64,000 nucleotides of DNA from Aphanomyces cochlioides (taxonomy: Eukaryota; Oomycota; Saprolegniomycetes; Saprolegniales; Verrucalvaceae). Positions 43,378 through 54,500 of the stretch are shown piece after piece (position 1 is the stretch's first letter; every line of letters begins with the position of its first letter). The notes beneath the pieces are model-generated. The model was given only the letters and a program-made list of their open reading frames with translations, was not told where the DNA came from and did not search any database. The stretch covers positions 1,302,001-1,366,000 of the forward strand of contig JAHQRK010000009.1 of NCBI GenBank assembly GCA_019828595.1, read 5' to 3'. Position numbers and translations under genes: made by a program.

Positions 43378-45434
43378 ATGATGAACTGGTTCCTCATCGT
43401 CGTCGTCGTCGTCATGACGTTCGTCTTCCTCGCGGCGAATGTGTACATTTTGGTCTACTTTCAGCACCCGGACGACAAGAACACGGCGTATATGCCCAAG
43501 TTCCTCGTGGTACGTTTGCTGGATTGAAGTTTCGCGCGTGATATCCATCTCTTGTTTAGGTCTTTGGATTGCTCTTGGCGGAAGCGTGTGTGCTCCTCTT
43601 GCCCCTTGATGTTGCCAACAATTCGACTGCGATCGGATGCACGGCAGGATGGAATTCAGCGTGCGGCAATTTGGACATGGAAACGCTGTGGCTTATCGTC
43701 TTCATGGCGATTGCAGTCTTCCTCGTCGTCTTGCTCCCATATTCCATCTACTTTTACGAATCGGACGACGATTTTGAAGTGAGCGGCAAGAGGGCGCATC
43801 GATGGCTAGATGCACTCAAGCTTGAAATTGCGACGCTCGTTGTTGTCGGGATTGTCATTGCGATCACTTACGTCACGTCGTCCACGTCCGATATACCCTA
43901 CACTGTTCTCGTCGTGAACACCACCACGGCCAACGATACGATCCAAATAGCTGGAGCCAATGCAATGGGCTTGCATTCTTACATTGGTTCGTTCTCGTGT
44001 CATGTTGAACTCATGTCAAGGACTCTTCAATAGATGGCGCGCTCATTTCATCGGAAGAGCGCTCTGCTGCTCTTGTGAACGGCTTGAATCCTATCACGAC
44101 TAGCATGCGCATCTCCGTGTCGGTGCCAGTGTACATCACGGCGCTTGTGAGCTTTGTGGGTTGGTTTGCCTTCTCGATCTTTGTCGGCGTTGGCTTGGTC
44201 GCCATGCCGCTCGATTTGATCCTGTGCGTTGGCTTCAGCAACTTCGTCCTGACGATCCTCCCATCTTAGAGCTTTCTTCTTCCGTCCGAAGTTTATTCCT
44301 GCCGACATCTACGCCCAGCAAAAGGTAATGCGCCATCATCGAGGGAATGTTTCGATCTTGGATGTAGATGTTGATTCAAATCCGGTCCTTGGAACTGATC
44401 GAAGTCGGCAAGGAGATCAAAACCAACATGCTTGTACGTCACACTGTCATTTCCATCATCCATCATGACGTTCTTGGTATTCGTAGGCTCCTCCAGACGC
44501 CAAAATGTCGGCCCGGGAACGCCGCAAGCATGGTAAACTGGACACGATTACGATGAACAAGTTCAAACAAGTACCGCTAACGTCATTTCCACATGGTTTT
44601 ATCTCTCGCAGGCGGTCTACTTGCTCGAGAAAGACGTAGCAGAGCTAAAGTTGTGCCATGAAGACTACAAGAATTTCAATCCGCTCGTTCCCGTGGGGAA
44701 ATTGATTCTCGGCGTCTTTGCCGGCATCATTAGCATCTTGTGGATCCTCCAGATCATCGTTGGCATGCTGCCTGTGATCCCAATCTTGCCCTTCTTGAAC
44801 GACTACTTTATGTGGTTTGACAAGTGGTTTCCCCTCTTTGGCACGGTCTCCGTCGGCATCTTCACCATGTATCTCCTCATGGCGTGCATCAAAGGCTGCT
44901 TTAAGTTTGGCATGCGCTGCTTCTGTTGCGCGGTATATTTCTCTATCCTTCTTTTCACCATGGTGACTTTCTGCTTGTAGTTGCATCCCATGGAGTACAA
45001 TGGCACGTACATGAACTCCTTCCTCTTCAATCTAGCGTACGTCTTCCTTGGACATTGCAGCGGCGGTGCTCATTTCCTTGGCATATAGATTGATCTTGCT
45101 CTGCTGCATTCCCGTCGTCCAATTCAGCAACCAAGCATTCAACGACTACGTCCGCCTGACGACAATTCAGAGTACGTTGCCGCCTTCTCCATGGCACTCA
45201 TGACTGGCGGTGTTTCTAGCATTGATGGGCATTCAGCTCAAGTACATGAAGGGTTTCTCCTTCTTCTGGGTCCACAATGTCTTTCTCTACGCGATTCTCA
45301 TCATCGTCTTGCTCACGACGCTCTACTTGGTCCGCTCTTCCATGATGATGAAATCGCGCTCACTCGTTGGTCTTCTAGGCGGTGCGTCCCCGCGATACGT
45401 CGTCCAAGACGGACGCCATTCGAAAGAAGATTGA
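43378..45434 (+). CDS. LMBR1 domain membrane protein, LMBRD1-like
   Basis: Ten exons: 43378-43509, 43560-43986, 44034-44223, 44270-44324, 44368-44433, 44487-44570, 44612-44932, 44981-45036, 45089-45171, 45220-45434; 542 residues (human LMBD1 540). About nine hydrophobic segments are visible, starting within MMNWFLIVVVVVMTFVFLAA. The family block HPMEYNGTYMNSFLFNLALI near the C-terminus is typical. LMBD1 is a lysosomal membrane protein needed for cobalamin export, with ABCD4. A soluble loop with basic residues (ARERRKHGKLD) lies mid-protein. The last 18 residues are uncertain: a shift of one frame after 45380 would give another short basic tail. Confidence 0.8.
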
Positions 45435-45566
45435 AAAGCAAGTCCGTCTCGCCACCGCTTAACGCTTCCGTTTATATACATCACTCTCTACGCTTCCTGC
45501 ACCTCCATCTTGAGCGCTTCCTTGGAAAGAAATTGCATTAAGTAACTTACGTCATGGTGTCCTAAG

Positions 45567-46451
45567 CTAGTTGTATCCATCGTCACCGTCATCGTCGTCG
45601 TCTTCGACTTGCATGAGGAGATCCACGAGACTGACAACGTCGGCCCCTTTGTCCTCTCCGCTGTCTTCCGTGGCTTCGAGCTTGATCTTGTCGAATTGGC
45701 TGCATGCGCTACTGCTGCTGCTGCTTGTGCCCGAGTCGGTGCGTTCCAAAAGGCGCCGCAGCTTTGGAGGGCGTTCGGGATGAGCATGCAACGACTTGAT
45801 GGTTTTCGCTCGCCGTCGACTGAAGATGCGAAAGGGCGGCGTGTGGATCTGATGGAGGCAGTCGATCGTACCATCCTGCGCTTCAACGACAGCGTAGATG
45901 CAAAGCACGTGGAGCGTCTCGGACGTGTGGCGGTTACTCACCCAGCCGTAGTGCCATCCTTTTAGCACCGTGTTGAGGCTCATGGTGAGCTCCATGCGGT
46001 CCGCGTCGACGCTAATGCAGTCGCCAAAGTACCATGATGGATCTTGAGGATCAGGAAGTCCATGGTCGAACGTTCTCCAGAGTGGAGCTCCTGAAATGAG
46101 CAGTGGCGAGAAGTGCGCTAAAACTTGGATGCGCGGAAGCGGCACGCCCATCCATTGGAAGTGCACCGTGACTGGACTTCCACAGAATCCCGTCGTGGCA
46201 TGGACACCACGGCAGCAATTGGGAAAGCAGCGGAGGTTCTTATGCCCTCCCTTCTTGTTGTTGCGCTGGTACGTCGGTCGAAATTCTCTCCACTGCGCGC
46301 CGTCAATGTAGAGCATGCCACTGGATGCCATGGCCTGGATCGAGACTATATCAACGATTGGAATGAACGGGTGATGGTCGCACTGGCGGTGGCGTGGCTG
46401 CTGCTGCTTGGGTGAAACATCACAGTGGTCGATGCTTTCAATCGTGAGCAT
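45567..46451 (-). CDS. Unknown protein, possible DNA-binding fold with acidic tail
   Basis: Single exon, up to 294 residues; the second ATG at 46331 (MASSGMLYIDGAQWREF) may be the true start, because the first 40 residues are low in conservation-like features. Notable segments are FPNCCRGVHATTGFCG, VHFQWMGVPLPRIQVLAHF and HTPPFRIFSRRRAK, the last resembling basic, nucleic-acid-contacting loops. The C-terminus is Ser-rich and then strongly acidic (EDDDDDGDDG). I do not recognise the family. A nuclear regulator is only a guess from the basic and acidic parts. Confidence 0.6.
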   Translation of the reverse strand: MLTIESIDHCDVSPKQQQPRHRQCDHHPFIPIVDIVSIQAMASSGMLYIDGAQWREFRPTYQRNNKKGGHKNLRCFPNCCRGVHATTGFCGSPVTVHFQWMGVPLPRIQVLAHFSPLLISGAPLWRTFDHGLPDPQDPSWYFGDCISVDADRMELTMSLNTVLKGWHYGWVSNRHTSETLHVLCIYAVVEAQDGTIDCLHQIHTPPFRIFSRRRAKTIKSLHAHPERPPKLRRLLERTDSGTSSSSSSACSQFDKIKLEATEDSGEDKGADVVSLVDLLMQVEDDDDDGDDGYN

Positions 46452-46620
46452 ATCGAAACGAATTTAAAGAATGAGATGGCCGGCTACATGTCGAGCACAT
46501 CCGATGTGGCCGCTCTCACGGATATTTTTAGCACCCTCTCTTCCTTCATAGCTGGCGATGGCCGCCATAGTCTAGCCATTGGATCTTTGCTAATGCCTCT
46601 AGATCTATGCTCAATGTCCA

Positions 46621-46971
46621 TCATCGACGGCGTGGACGATGTTTTCTTTTCGGGGATCCTTCTCGTCTTGCCGCTCGACGTCGTGGACTTGGCGCAGATG
46701 TAACTGCCAATGGCGTTTCAGCAGTTTCAAATTTGAGCCAATCAAATGCCGACTTCAACACATTCATCGTTTCAAAGATTTGAATCTCGCTCTCCAGAAT
46801 TAAGTCCCAAGCTTCTTTATTTTTACAGCATACTCTGGACACAGTCAAAGGCAACGAGGGGTCTCCACTTTTATTCTTTTTATTGCCGCTAGTCGAAGCG
46901 GCGTGGCGCAGTTCAATTTGCATAAGCACTGGATTTATCATGATTAATTCGTGCAAAAATGCCATGTACAT
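46621..46971 (-). CDS. Doubtful small protein with basic C-terminus
   Basis: Open frame of 116 codons ending in a basic run (SPKRKHRPRRR). No known domain and no clear splice partners. The interval 46452-47062 otherwise holds no supported gene; a plus-strand frame at 46425-46703 overlaps it. Confidence 0.25.
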   Translation of the reverse strand: MYMAFLHELIMINPVLMQIELRHAASTSGNKKNKSGDPSLPLTVSRVCCKNKEAWDLILESEIQIFETMNVLKSAFDWLKFETAETPLAVTSAPSPRRRAARREGSPKRKHRPRRR

Positions 46972-47062
46972 AAGTTTGAATTAATTTGATTGGATAAAAT
47001 TAAATTAAATATTAATTTATGTTTTATTTTTGACCAATGAAATTGATGATTTGATTGTTGAC

Positions 47063-48158
47063 ATGCTCCAGCGCCGCCTTGCTCGCAGCGTCCTGTACCT
47101 TCCCGGTACGTCTCTCTCTCTCTCCGTGCATACCTGACAGCGAGTAGGAATCAACCAGCGTGCATTGGATAAACTCCATGGATTGGCTTGCGATGCTGCG
47201 ATTCTCGACTTGGAAGATGCGGTCTCGCCGTTGAAAAAGGTGGAAGCTCGCGCGATGGTGTGTGAGGCAGCGCGAAAAGGCTACGGTCCTCGCAAGGAGA
47301 TTGCCATTCGTATCAACGCGCTCGATACGGTGTGGGGAAATGACGACTTGGCCCACGCTGTCGACTCTGGTTCATTCTTCTATACGACAGCCAGCTCCTC
47401 ACGTCGTCAAATCTAGGGGCTCATGCTGTTGTTGTTCCCAAAGTTGATTCTGCAGAAGCCCTCCTCGATGTCGCAGCGAAAATGGACGATCTTGGAGCTC
47501 CGAAAGACATGGCGTTGTGGGCCATGATTGAAACGCCACTTGGTGTGCTCAATGTCCATTCTATTGCACGATCAGGCCATCCTCGCGTTGCTTGTCTTGT
47601 GGCTGGGACGTCTGACCTCGCCAAGGTGAGCCTGCTGCCTCTGTGTGCAGCTCAAAGAAGTACTTCTTTGTAGGAATTGCAGTGTACCGTCACGCCATGC
47701 CGCCATGCTCTCGTGCCGAGTCTAGCCCAGATTGTCTTGGCCGCTCGAGCTTACAACCTCACGTGCCTGGACGGCGTCCATTTGGATCTCGACAACGCGG
47801 CCGACTTTGCGCTCCAGCTCAAGCAAGGCAAGGAGATGGGTTTCCACGGCAAAACGCTCATCCACCCGAAGGTCTTCCCTCATAATTGTCTGGCTTGCTC
47901 ATTGATGTGCCTAGACAATCGACGCGACGAATGCCATGTTTTCGCCATCGTCGGAGGAAATCGAGCATGCTCATGCGATCATCCAAGCTTTCGATGCTGC
48001 GATTGCCGCTGGCGACGGTATGGCCGTCTACAATGGCAAGCTCATCGGTAACTTCCATCTTCGCCTTCTTCATCACCTTCCTTCTCGTAGAAAACCTTCA
48101 TGTTGAGCTCGCTCGTGCTACGATTGCCATCGCTGAGCAGATCCAAGACCGAAAATAA
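47063..48158 (+). CDS. CLYBL/CitE-like HpcH/HpaI family lyase (citramalyl-CoA lyase)
   Basis: Six exons: 47063-47105, 47148-47359, 47395-47625, 47674-47871, 47915-48047, 48091-48158; 294 residues. Motifs: RSVLYLPG at the start, DAAILDLEDAVSP with metal-binding residues, RINALDTVWGNDDLA, AVVVPKVDSAE, MIETPLGVLNV, LVAGTSDLAKE, ARAYNLTCLDGVHLDLD and KTLIHPKTIDATNAMF. This order is that of the citrate-lyase beta-like proteins, which in mitochondria cleave citramalyl-CoA and help to clear itaconate-derived CoA. The second intron is only 35 nt (47360-47394). A short basic N-terminus (MLQRRLARS) could be a mitochondrial signal. Confidence 0.88.
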
Positions 48159-48166
48159 GTTTCTTG

Positions 48167-49138
48167 TTACATGTCGTACCAACCTAAAGGCAGACCGTCC
48201 ATGGGTGTGTCCTTCGTGTATCGTTGCGTCCAAACGCCGCCGCTTGGAAATCGTTTCTGTGCTGGAGATGCAATTGGTGGATGCAATAAAGTGGGCCGGC
48301 CAGGCGGTAATGGCGTGGATGGAAGCCCAGCGTCTAGCTTGCGTTTTCGTGACTGTGGCTGCATGGCCGACGTTGGAGATGTGTTCGTGAGGAGGCCGAA
48401 CGGCAGAAGCGAGTGAAGCTGCTGGCTCGATCTGTGCATTTCGTCTTGGCTCAAGTCTTCGTCGTCTTCTCGCGGGAGTGGCCGCAGTGGCAACAAGTTG
48501 ATCAAATCGTTATCTAGCAGTGTCGTCGACGTGTTTTCAGCATCAATACGCTCTTCGCTGTAGATCTTCTCCAAGTAGTCGACGACTGCCCATCGTTTGG
48601 CACGGTGTGCGACTTCTAGCGGTGTCCAGTCGTTGTCGTCGACTCGGTCGACGCGCACTCCCAACGCAACGAGGCGTTCGAGAAATTGCACATGGCCTCC
48701 AAAGGCCGCTTGGTGTGCAATGCTCACGCCGCGTTGACTGCATTTGCCCAAATCGGCGCCAAGTGCATGCAGCACATCCAAAACATGAATGTGACCATTG
48801 CGTGCTGCTTGGTGCGCTGCCGTGTGTCCACTCGCATCTGTGCCATTGATATCCGCGCCATTCATGATCAACGACGCGACAAGATCGTGGCGGCCTTTGC
48901 GAGCGGCACGTTGGAGAAGTTCGAGCTCGGCTACCGACGAAGGCATGTCTCGCACCTCTTGAAAGATTTGAGATAATTCGTGACCCGTCACGATCTCTTT
49001 TGAAACGGCCCGTTTCATTCCAGGCGGCCCTGCTGTGGGGCGTCGCGTCGATTCGTCTCGCAACACATTCGCGAGTGCCATGGAAAACGCCGCGTCGCCA
49101 CGGCAGTCGCGAGCGATCCGAACCATTTGACTGTCCAT
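48167..49138 (-). CDS. Ankyrin-repeat protein with Pro-rich tail
   Basis: Single exon, 323 residues. Ankyrin units run from about residue 70 to 190: LLQRAARKGRHDLVASLIMNG, HTAAHQAARNGHIHVLDVLH, SIAHQAAFGGHVQFLERLV and WTPLEVAHRAKRWAVVDYLE. These match the ankyrin consensus better than those of the gene at 12212. The last 120 residues are disordered and Pro-rich, with a basic SRKRKLD cluster that could be a nuclear signal. Function unknown; a scaffold role is inferred. Stop codons of this gene and CLYBL are 8 bp apart. Confidence 0.8.
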   Translation of the reverse strand: MDSQMVRIARDCRGDAAFSMALANVLRDESTRRPTAGPPGMKRAVSKEIVTGHELSQIFQEVRDMPSSVAELELLQRAARKGRHDLVASLIMNGADINGTDASGHTAAHQAARNGHIHVLDVLHALGADLGKCSQRGVSIAHQAAFGGHVQFLERLVALGVRVDRVDDNDWTPLEVAHRAKRWAVVDYLEKIYSEERIDAENTSTTLLDNDLINLLPLRPLPREDDEDLSQDEMHRSSQQLHSLLPFGLLTNTSPTSAMQPQSRKRKLDAGLPSTPLPPGRPTLLHPPIASPAQKRFPSGGVWTQRYTKDTPMDGLPLGWYDM

Positions 49139-49226
49139 GACAAGCGCCGCTTGGTGCTTTGCGAAATCTCAGCTTTGATTCCATATTTCTCGACGGTTTC
49201 ATGTATCTGTGTGCACTGTCATTTCG

Positions 49227-49313
49227 AAACCCCTGCACCCCTTCAACCCCTACATTTCCTGAAACCCTTCACCCCTTCAACACTAAATCCTTACCATTGA
49301 ACCCCTGCAACCC
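49227..49313 (+). repeat. C-rich imperfect repeat tract (AACCCCT type)
   Basis: Degenerate units such as AACCCCTGCACCCCTTC repeat over about 87 bp. The reverse strand of 22430-22499 shows the same vocabulary (ACCCCTACACCCCTCAACCC). It lies upstream of the ankyrin gene and downstream of RNPC3. Confidence 0.7.
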
Positions 49314-49382
49314 AAATACTTTCCGAACTAATGTCGCAAAATGACGTGGCACAACCAAATTGCAGCAATCATGCACATAGCA

Positions 49383-51018
49383 TTATGAAGCTTTGTTGCC
49401 GTCGTGGGGAGGCTTTTCAGGTGGACGTGGCTGTTGCTTTCGAAAGCACTAGATGTGAAGCAGATGAGCAAGAAGGTTTGGAGTGGAAGTCATACCACAA
49501 GAAGAGGTTTTTCGTCCAAGACGACGCCATGAACCAAACGCAGCGCCATCGTCGCGAGTTCAATCGATGGAAACTCAATAAATGCTTGGCCTTTCAGTCG
49601 TCCTTCTTGAAACAATTTGACCTTCATTGCTCTAGACATAAAGCCACCGACGGTGAGAGAGATAAGAGAGACGAATGGACGTACTCCATGGCCGTATCGT
49701 CGGCAAAAACACAGCCAAAGACATACGTCAAGTCCGAGACGTCGACTGACTTGGCGATGTTCTTGACGTAAAGCACTTCGGACGGCGCGTTTTCACTGTA
49801 GCCTTGCATATGCTTCAGCTGACTTAATTCTAGACACATGAACGCAATTAGCCATGACAATCCTAACAAAGAGACGATTTGCCTTGAGGTGGAAGCCGTG
49901 TGCGATTGAGTTCTGCCTCTGAAATGACGCCAGGTCGAGGCACGAGTCCAATCGTCGAGCTCGATGCCGCAGCGTCGTCCTTGTGGAAAATATTCACGGT
50001 CGGATTGTACCGCAGCTGCTTGGACGGTGCGACTCGCTTCGCTGGCTTACGATTTGAGCTCACAGCCGTAGCGTCCGCGGCAGTGATTGAGATAACCTCC
50101 GAGGCGGTTGTTTCTTCAGCATGATCGTCTTTGTCGTCTTCGTCTTCATCACTGGCGATGAATTCGTCGGCGGTGGTCTCTCGCTTACGCTTCTTGTCGG
50201 CGTTCTACACGACGATGCACTTGGGTCTCCTCATAAGAAATAGTCAAAACGACGTACGAAATGCGTGGAGAATGGACCTGGAATCGCATCGGGATGGAAG
50301 GGTGGCGGTAGATTCATCTTGTTCATCAAATGCAGTACTTGCGTATAGAACTTCGGCAGCGCGAGCAGGGCTACATGTGATGGAAATGACGCCAATAGCT
50401 GAGCCATCAGCATGCCGTACCATTTGCAATGTTGACGATGGTATCGTGGGATGCTTTGGGATATTTGTACTCGAGTAACGGCGACGGAGGATAATGCAAG
50501 CTTCAATCAACAATATAAGGATTTGTGGAGGACGCAAGTGTACCCGAGATGAGGTGCGAGTGGCGCAGGTTGTAGCCACGGTGTCGACTGTACAGGATGG
50601 TGAATAGGTGGGGGTGGATCGGGTGGTAGCGGTGGAAAGATAGCAGGTGTTGAACTCTTGAAATGCTCGTCTGGTTCACTTGGTACGTCGTTGCGAGCGT
50701 CTGTTTGAGGCGTCGATTCGTCTTCGTTTTGCATCTTGTCGTAGATAGAGGCAGATATCTGATGGTCTGCTAAGCGCATCTTATTGAGTCGCGTGAGCGC
50801 AGTCTTCAGCACGACTTCATTCGGAAAGTCTGCCAACGCGCTCTTTTTCTACCAAGGAATGCGCATCAAGCATGATTTAACAGCGCCAAGCGGCGACAAA
50901 CCTTGTTCTTGTTGACGAGGACGCGAACATGTGCTGCTCCGACGTGTTGGAGAAGTGCTTCAATCGCATGCGTCGACAGAGCAGACGGCAAGTTCTTGAC
51001 GAGCAGCTTCCATTGCAT
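49383..51018 (-). CDS. RNPC3: U11/U12-65K (RNPC3), minor spliceosome protein
   Basis: Eight exons: 51018-50902, 50848-50544, 50500-50421, 50370-50258, 50204-49883, 49829-49685, 49631-49496, 49448-49383; 427 residues. An N-terminal RRM (WKLLVKNLPSALST, VRVLVNKNK, FPNEVVLKTALTRLNKM), a Pro-rich linker, the RNPC3 signature FYTQVLHLMNKMNLPPPF near residue 170, an acidic and basic linker, and a C-terminal RRM starting VLYVKNIAKSVDVSDLTYVFG. The second RRM of this protein contacts U12 snRNA. The fifth intron (49830-49882) reads only with a GC donor (AAG|GCAAAT). Its presence implies U12-type splicing in this organism. Confidence 0.88.
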
Positions 51019-51060
51019 CCTTTCTTCTGATTGCTTGAAATCTCGCGCTCTTTTTAGCTA
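51019..51060. promoter_or_regulatory. 42-bp bidirectional promoter, RNPC3 and TMEM42-like genes
   Basis: The two divergent start codons are 42 bp apart, the shortest shared upstream gap but one in the window. Transcripts must start inside or the promoters must overlap the neighbouring coding sequence. Confidence 0.5.
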
Positions 51061-51525
51061 ATGAGATCCATTTGTACTTTTGAAATGTGGAGCAGCGCCA
51101 TCTCGGGCGCAATCGCCGCATTGTCGGGAATGCTCGGCAAGTTTTCCAGCGATGAATCCTCCTCGATGATCCAGAGCTCCTTGAGTCACTGCGAACAAGC
51201 TGTCCAGTCAAATTCCGCGCCATGGATTGATTGCGCTTGGGTTCTCGTTGCAATCCGCGTCGCCTTTTTTGTCGCAATGCTGCTGTCCAACACGCTCATG
51301 CTCAATTTCTTTGTGCGCGGATTGCACGAGACGGACTCGTTGACAGCGACCATCACAAGCTCTGCGGCAAACTTTATGATGACTGCATTGGTCGGGTATG
51401 TCGTTTTCCACGAGCAATTACCACTGCAATGGTGGCTTGGTGCGACGATTATTCTCGCAGGCATGGGCTTTCTACTCCACGGCGCCAAAGATGACGAGAA
51501 GGACAAGGCCAAGAAGGACAACTAA
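51061..51525 (+). CDS. TMEM42-like EamA-type membrane protein
   Basis: Single exon, 154 residues. Four hydrophobic segments: ISGAIAALSGMLGK, WVLVAIRVAFFVAMLLSN, TSSAANFMMTALVGYVVF and WWLGATIILAGMGFLLHG. The order and the TxSSAANF-x-G-x3-F-x-E signature fit TMEM42, a half-size relative of drug/metabolite transporters whose function is unknown. The tail is Lys/Asp-rich and ends KKDN, a possible ER-retrieval-like signal. Confidence 0.8.
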   Translation: MRSICTFEMWSSAISGAIAALSGMLGKFSSDESSSMIQSSLSHCEQAVQSNSAPWIDCAWVLVAIRVAFFVAMLLSNTLMLNFFVRGLHETDSLTATITSSAANFMMTALVGYVVFHEQLPLQWWLGATIILAGMGFLLHGAKDDEKDKAKKDN

Positions 51526-51538
51526 GACACGAATGCAC

Positions 51539-54500
51539 TTAAGGATTACTCTTCTCTTTTCGATTCTGGAGGTCGAGGTTGAGCGCCTGGGGCCAATTCT
51601 CCAAAACGACAAGGCCAAGCCACGGCGCAGTCTTGACGCCTTCATCTTGGAACCAGTCGTGGAAATCTTCGCACGCAATGTGCCCATTCACGTTGTAAAC
51701 ATCGCCAAAGAAGCTCAGCGCTTCTTCCGTACCGCGTTTCGCATACACGGTGACGCCATTCGCTCCGATCCGATCAAAAGAATTACTACATGCGTAGAGC
51801 GCTCGGAGGAAAATATCCAAGCAGCTTTGAAGCGCGTTCCACGGCACGATATGGCGATCGCCGTTCGAGGAGGTCTCAGCTGCGGCGCCAAACGATTCCG
51901 TGACGTAGCAGAGAAGCGCAGTGCCGTGGATCAAGATCTCCAAGAGCGAGCCGTCTGTGAAGACCATGAGGCCGCAGAGCAGCTGGACGAGCGAGACTTG
52001 ATGGGTCTCTGGATCTTGCAAGACAGCGACCAAGTGGTCGACAAACATGCCGACGTAGCGGTTCGTGCAATGCGTGTGGCGCGGGCAGAGGTGGAAGACT
52101 GCATTGTGGCATTGTTCCTTGGTCAGTGTGATATTTACAGTCGGCGAGAGCAAGTCGGTCGACGGTGCTTGATGGCGCTTGAAGAACGTCTTGAGCACCG
52201 TCACGAGTTGTCTCGGCGCGTATAAATGGAGCTCGACATGCTCGAGGCATTCCCTCAATGCGTCAATGTGCGACTGGGTGTACACGAGCTCCATGGCATC
52301 GTTGGCGACGATAAACGACAAGACGGGTGACGTGACGCCGATGTCACTGGCGCGGACACCTCCCCCGCCTCCACCCCCGTCTGGCTGTTGGTGCTGCCAC
52401 TTGGAAACGTCAAGGAGCTCAACCCACGAGAGTGTCTCGTAGCCGCCCGAGTTGTACCATTCGCCAAACTGTTCAAACGAAATATAGTTCCGCGACCGTA
52501 AGCCCGTGTGGTCGTCGCTTGAGATTTCGCGGAGGACGGTGTCAGTCGCGTCGCCGATTAATTCGTCGGCCTCAACGTACAAGTGCTCAATGCCATGACG
52601 GTAGCGGCTCTCACTGAGCACCATGAGCGCGAGAAGGAAGGATCGCAGGTAAAGAAAGAGCATCGCGTGGGGGATTTTGTTGCCACTCGTGCCCTTCTTT
52701 TGCACTTTGACGAGCATTTCAAACGCATTTGCGAGTTTTTGTGACTTGGAGCCTTGACCCAAGATGGTCATTCCGCACGCTAGCTCGAGTGCGTTGACTT
52801 TGCCCGTCTTCTTGCGATCGTACGCTCCAAAAAGCCTTGCGAGGATCCTCGACGCCAGCTGCTGGCCTTGTTCGTTGACACTCGTGCGGGGAATCAACTT
52901 GCGAATGCAGCTATAAAAGCTAGACCGCGTGACGACAAGACCGTCTTCAACGGCACTACTGAGTGGCCGCGCTGCTTGGAGGATCGCGTCGTGGATGTCA
53001 GAAACCTTGAGCTCGTGAAACTGCGTCGCTTCGAGCATCGAGAGGTACGTCTCAATGTCTTTCTCTGTGTAGTGGAGCAAGTTGGTCTCTTCGCGCATGT
53101 CGAAAGCGTACACGAGCGGCTTTTCGCGAGTGCTAGCTTCAATTGCTTCCTTCGTCGGCCACTTATTCAAGTCGAGGAGTTCCAGCCATGGGCACGTTTC
53201 GTACCCGCCGTTGGAATACCACTCGGCAAATGCGCTCAGACTCATGTGGGTCGTTGCTTTGGTATCGCAAAAGACGTTGGAAATGAGCGCGCCAGCAGCT
53301 CTTTCTGCGGCATACGTCTTCGCTTCCGTCGACGACAACGCCTCCGTGTGGGAGAACGAGAAGAGGATTGCCAAGAGGCTCTTGAACAATTCAAACAGTG
53401 CTCGCCGCGTCACGCTACCTTCGTGATGCATATCGAAGAAGGTAAACAAAATGCCCAGCTTGGAGCTCTTGGATCCTTGACAGAACAAACTCATGCCACT
53501 GATCAAATGCAATTTGTCCACCGCGACGCCATTGCCCTCGTCCGTGTCTTGTGCGCTCTCAGTCTCATACAGCGCAAAAATGCGCAAGAGATGGTAGCTC
53601 AAGAACTCTTGGTCTTCACTACTCAGCGCTCCTTTCGGAGCGAGGCTTCGAACCGCGTAGAGAAATCCAGACTTGGACAACGTTTTGCCTCGTGCAAAGC
53701 GGTCGAATGTTTCGTACAGCACGTCGACTGTGATGGTCTTGAGGCGCAACTTCTCAGCGATGGTGTAGACAACCGCAACGTCCCGGAGTCGAATGCGGAG
53801 CGTGGTGTTATCGTACGTCGTGAGTTTGAATTGAAACACTACGGAGGACGAGTTGCGGACCTCGTCGCTTGTTTCTTCGGCGGCAGGAGCACTATGTTGC
53901 GTCTCGTGGCTGCTCGTGATGCTGCTTGTGGTGGCTTGTGTGATTTCCGATGATTTCTTCGACGATCCGACCGTCGCTCCACCACTGTCTTGAACTGCCT
54001 GTGCAATGGAAGGATCAACAAGCGGCCATTTCCTCGGATCCAACAGCTCAATCCATGGAATAATGGCGTAACCTTGATGGGAATACCACTCGGCAAACTC
54101 TTCAAACGAAACCTTGGCTTGGTAGTCTGTCACATCGGACGACTTGTCATTGAAAAGCGAGCGGGTGATGCCAATGCAAGCTGCGTCGCACACGGAGCCA
54201 ATTGTCTCTGCGGATATGTCGGCACCATTGCCAAGAGCCAAGAGCATGGTCAGAAACGAGCGGAGAAACTTCCACATTTCCCGCCGTGTCAGGAATCCAT
54301 CCTTGTCTTCGTCGAACAAAGCAAAGCAGAATAAGAGCTTCTCACTCTTGGACCCGGCACAAAGCATCAAAAAGCCAGAGACAAACTCCGTGGCGTCAAT
54401 TTTGCCCGTGCCAAAGCGATTATAAGCGAAGAAGAGCGACGTCAGTGCTTCCAAACCTTCGTCATTCGGTCCTTCTTCGTGGTGCTCGTAGACGTCAGCA

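Noticed and set aside
46425..46703. 92-codon plus-strand frame
   Set aside because: Starts at a GTG, no domain, overlaps another doubtful frame on the other strand.
49331..49771. 146-codon plus-strand frame
   Set aside because: Overlaps the last exons of RNPC3, which carry a clear RRM on the minus strand.
52868..53953. 361-codon plus-strand frame
   Set aside because: Antisense to the EF-hand repeat gene, whose modules are conserved among themselves on the minus strand.
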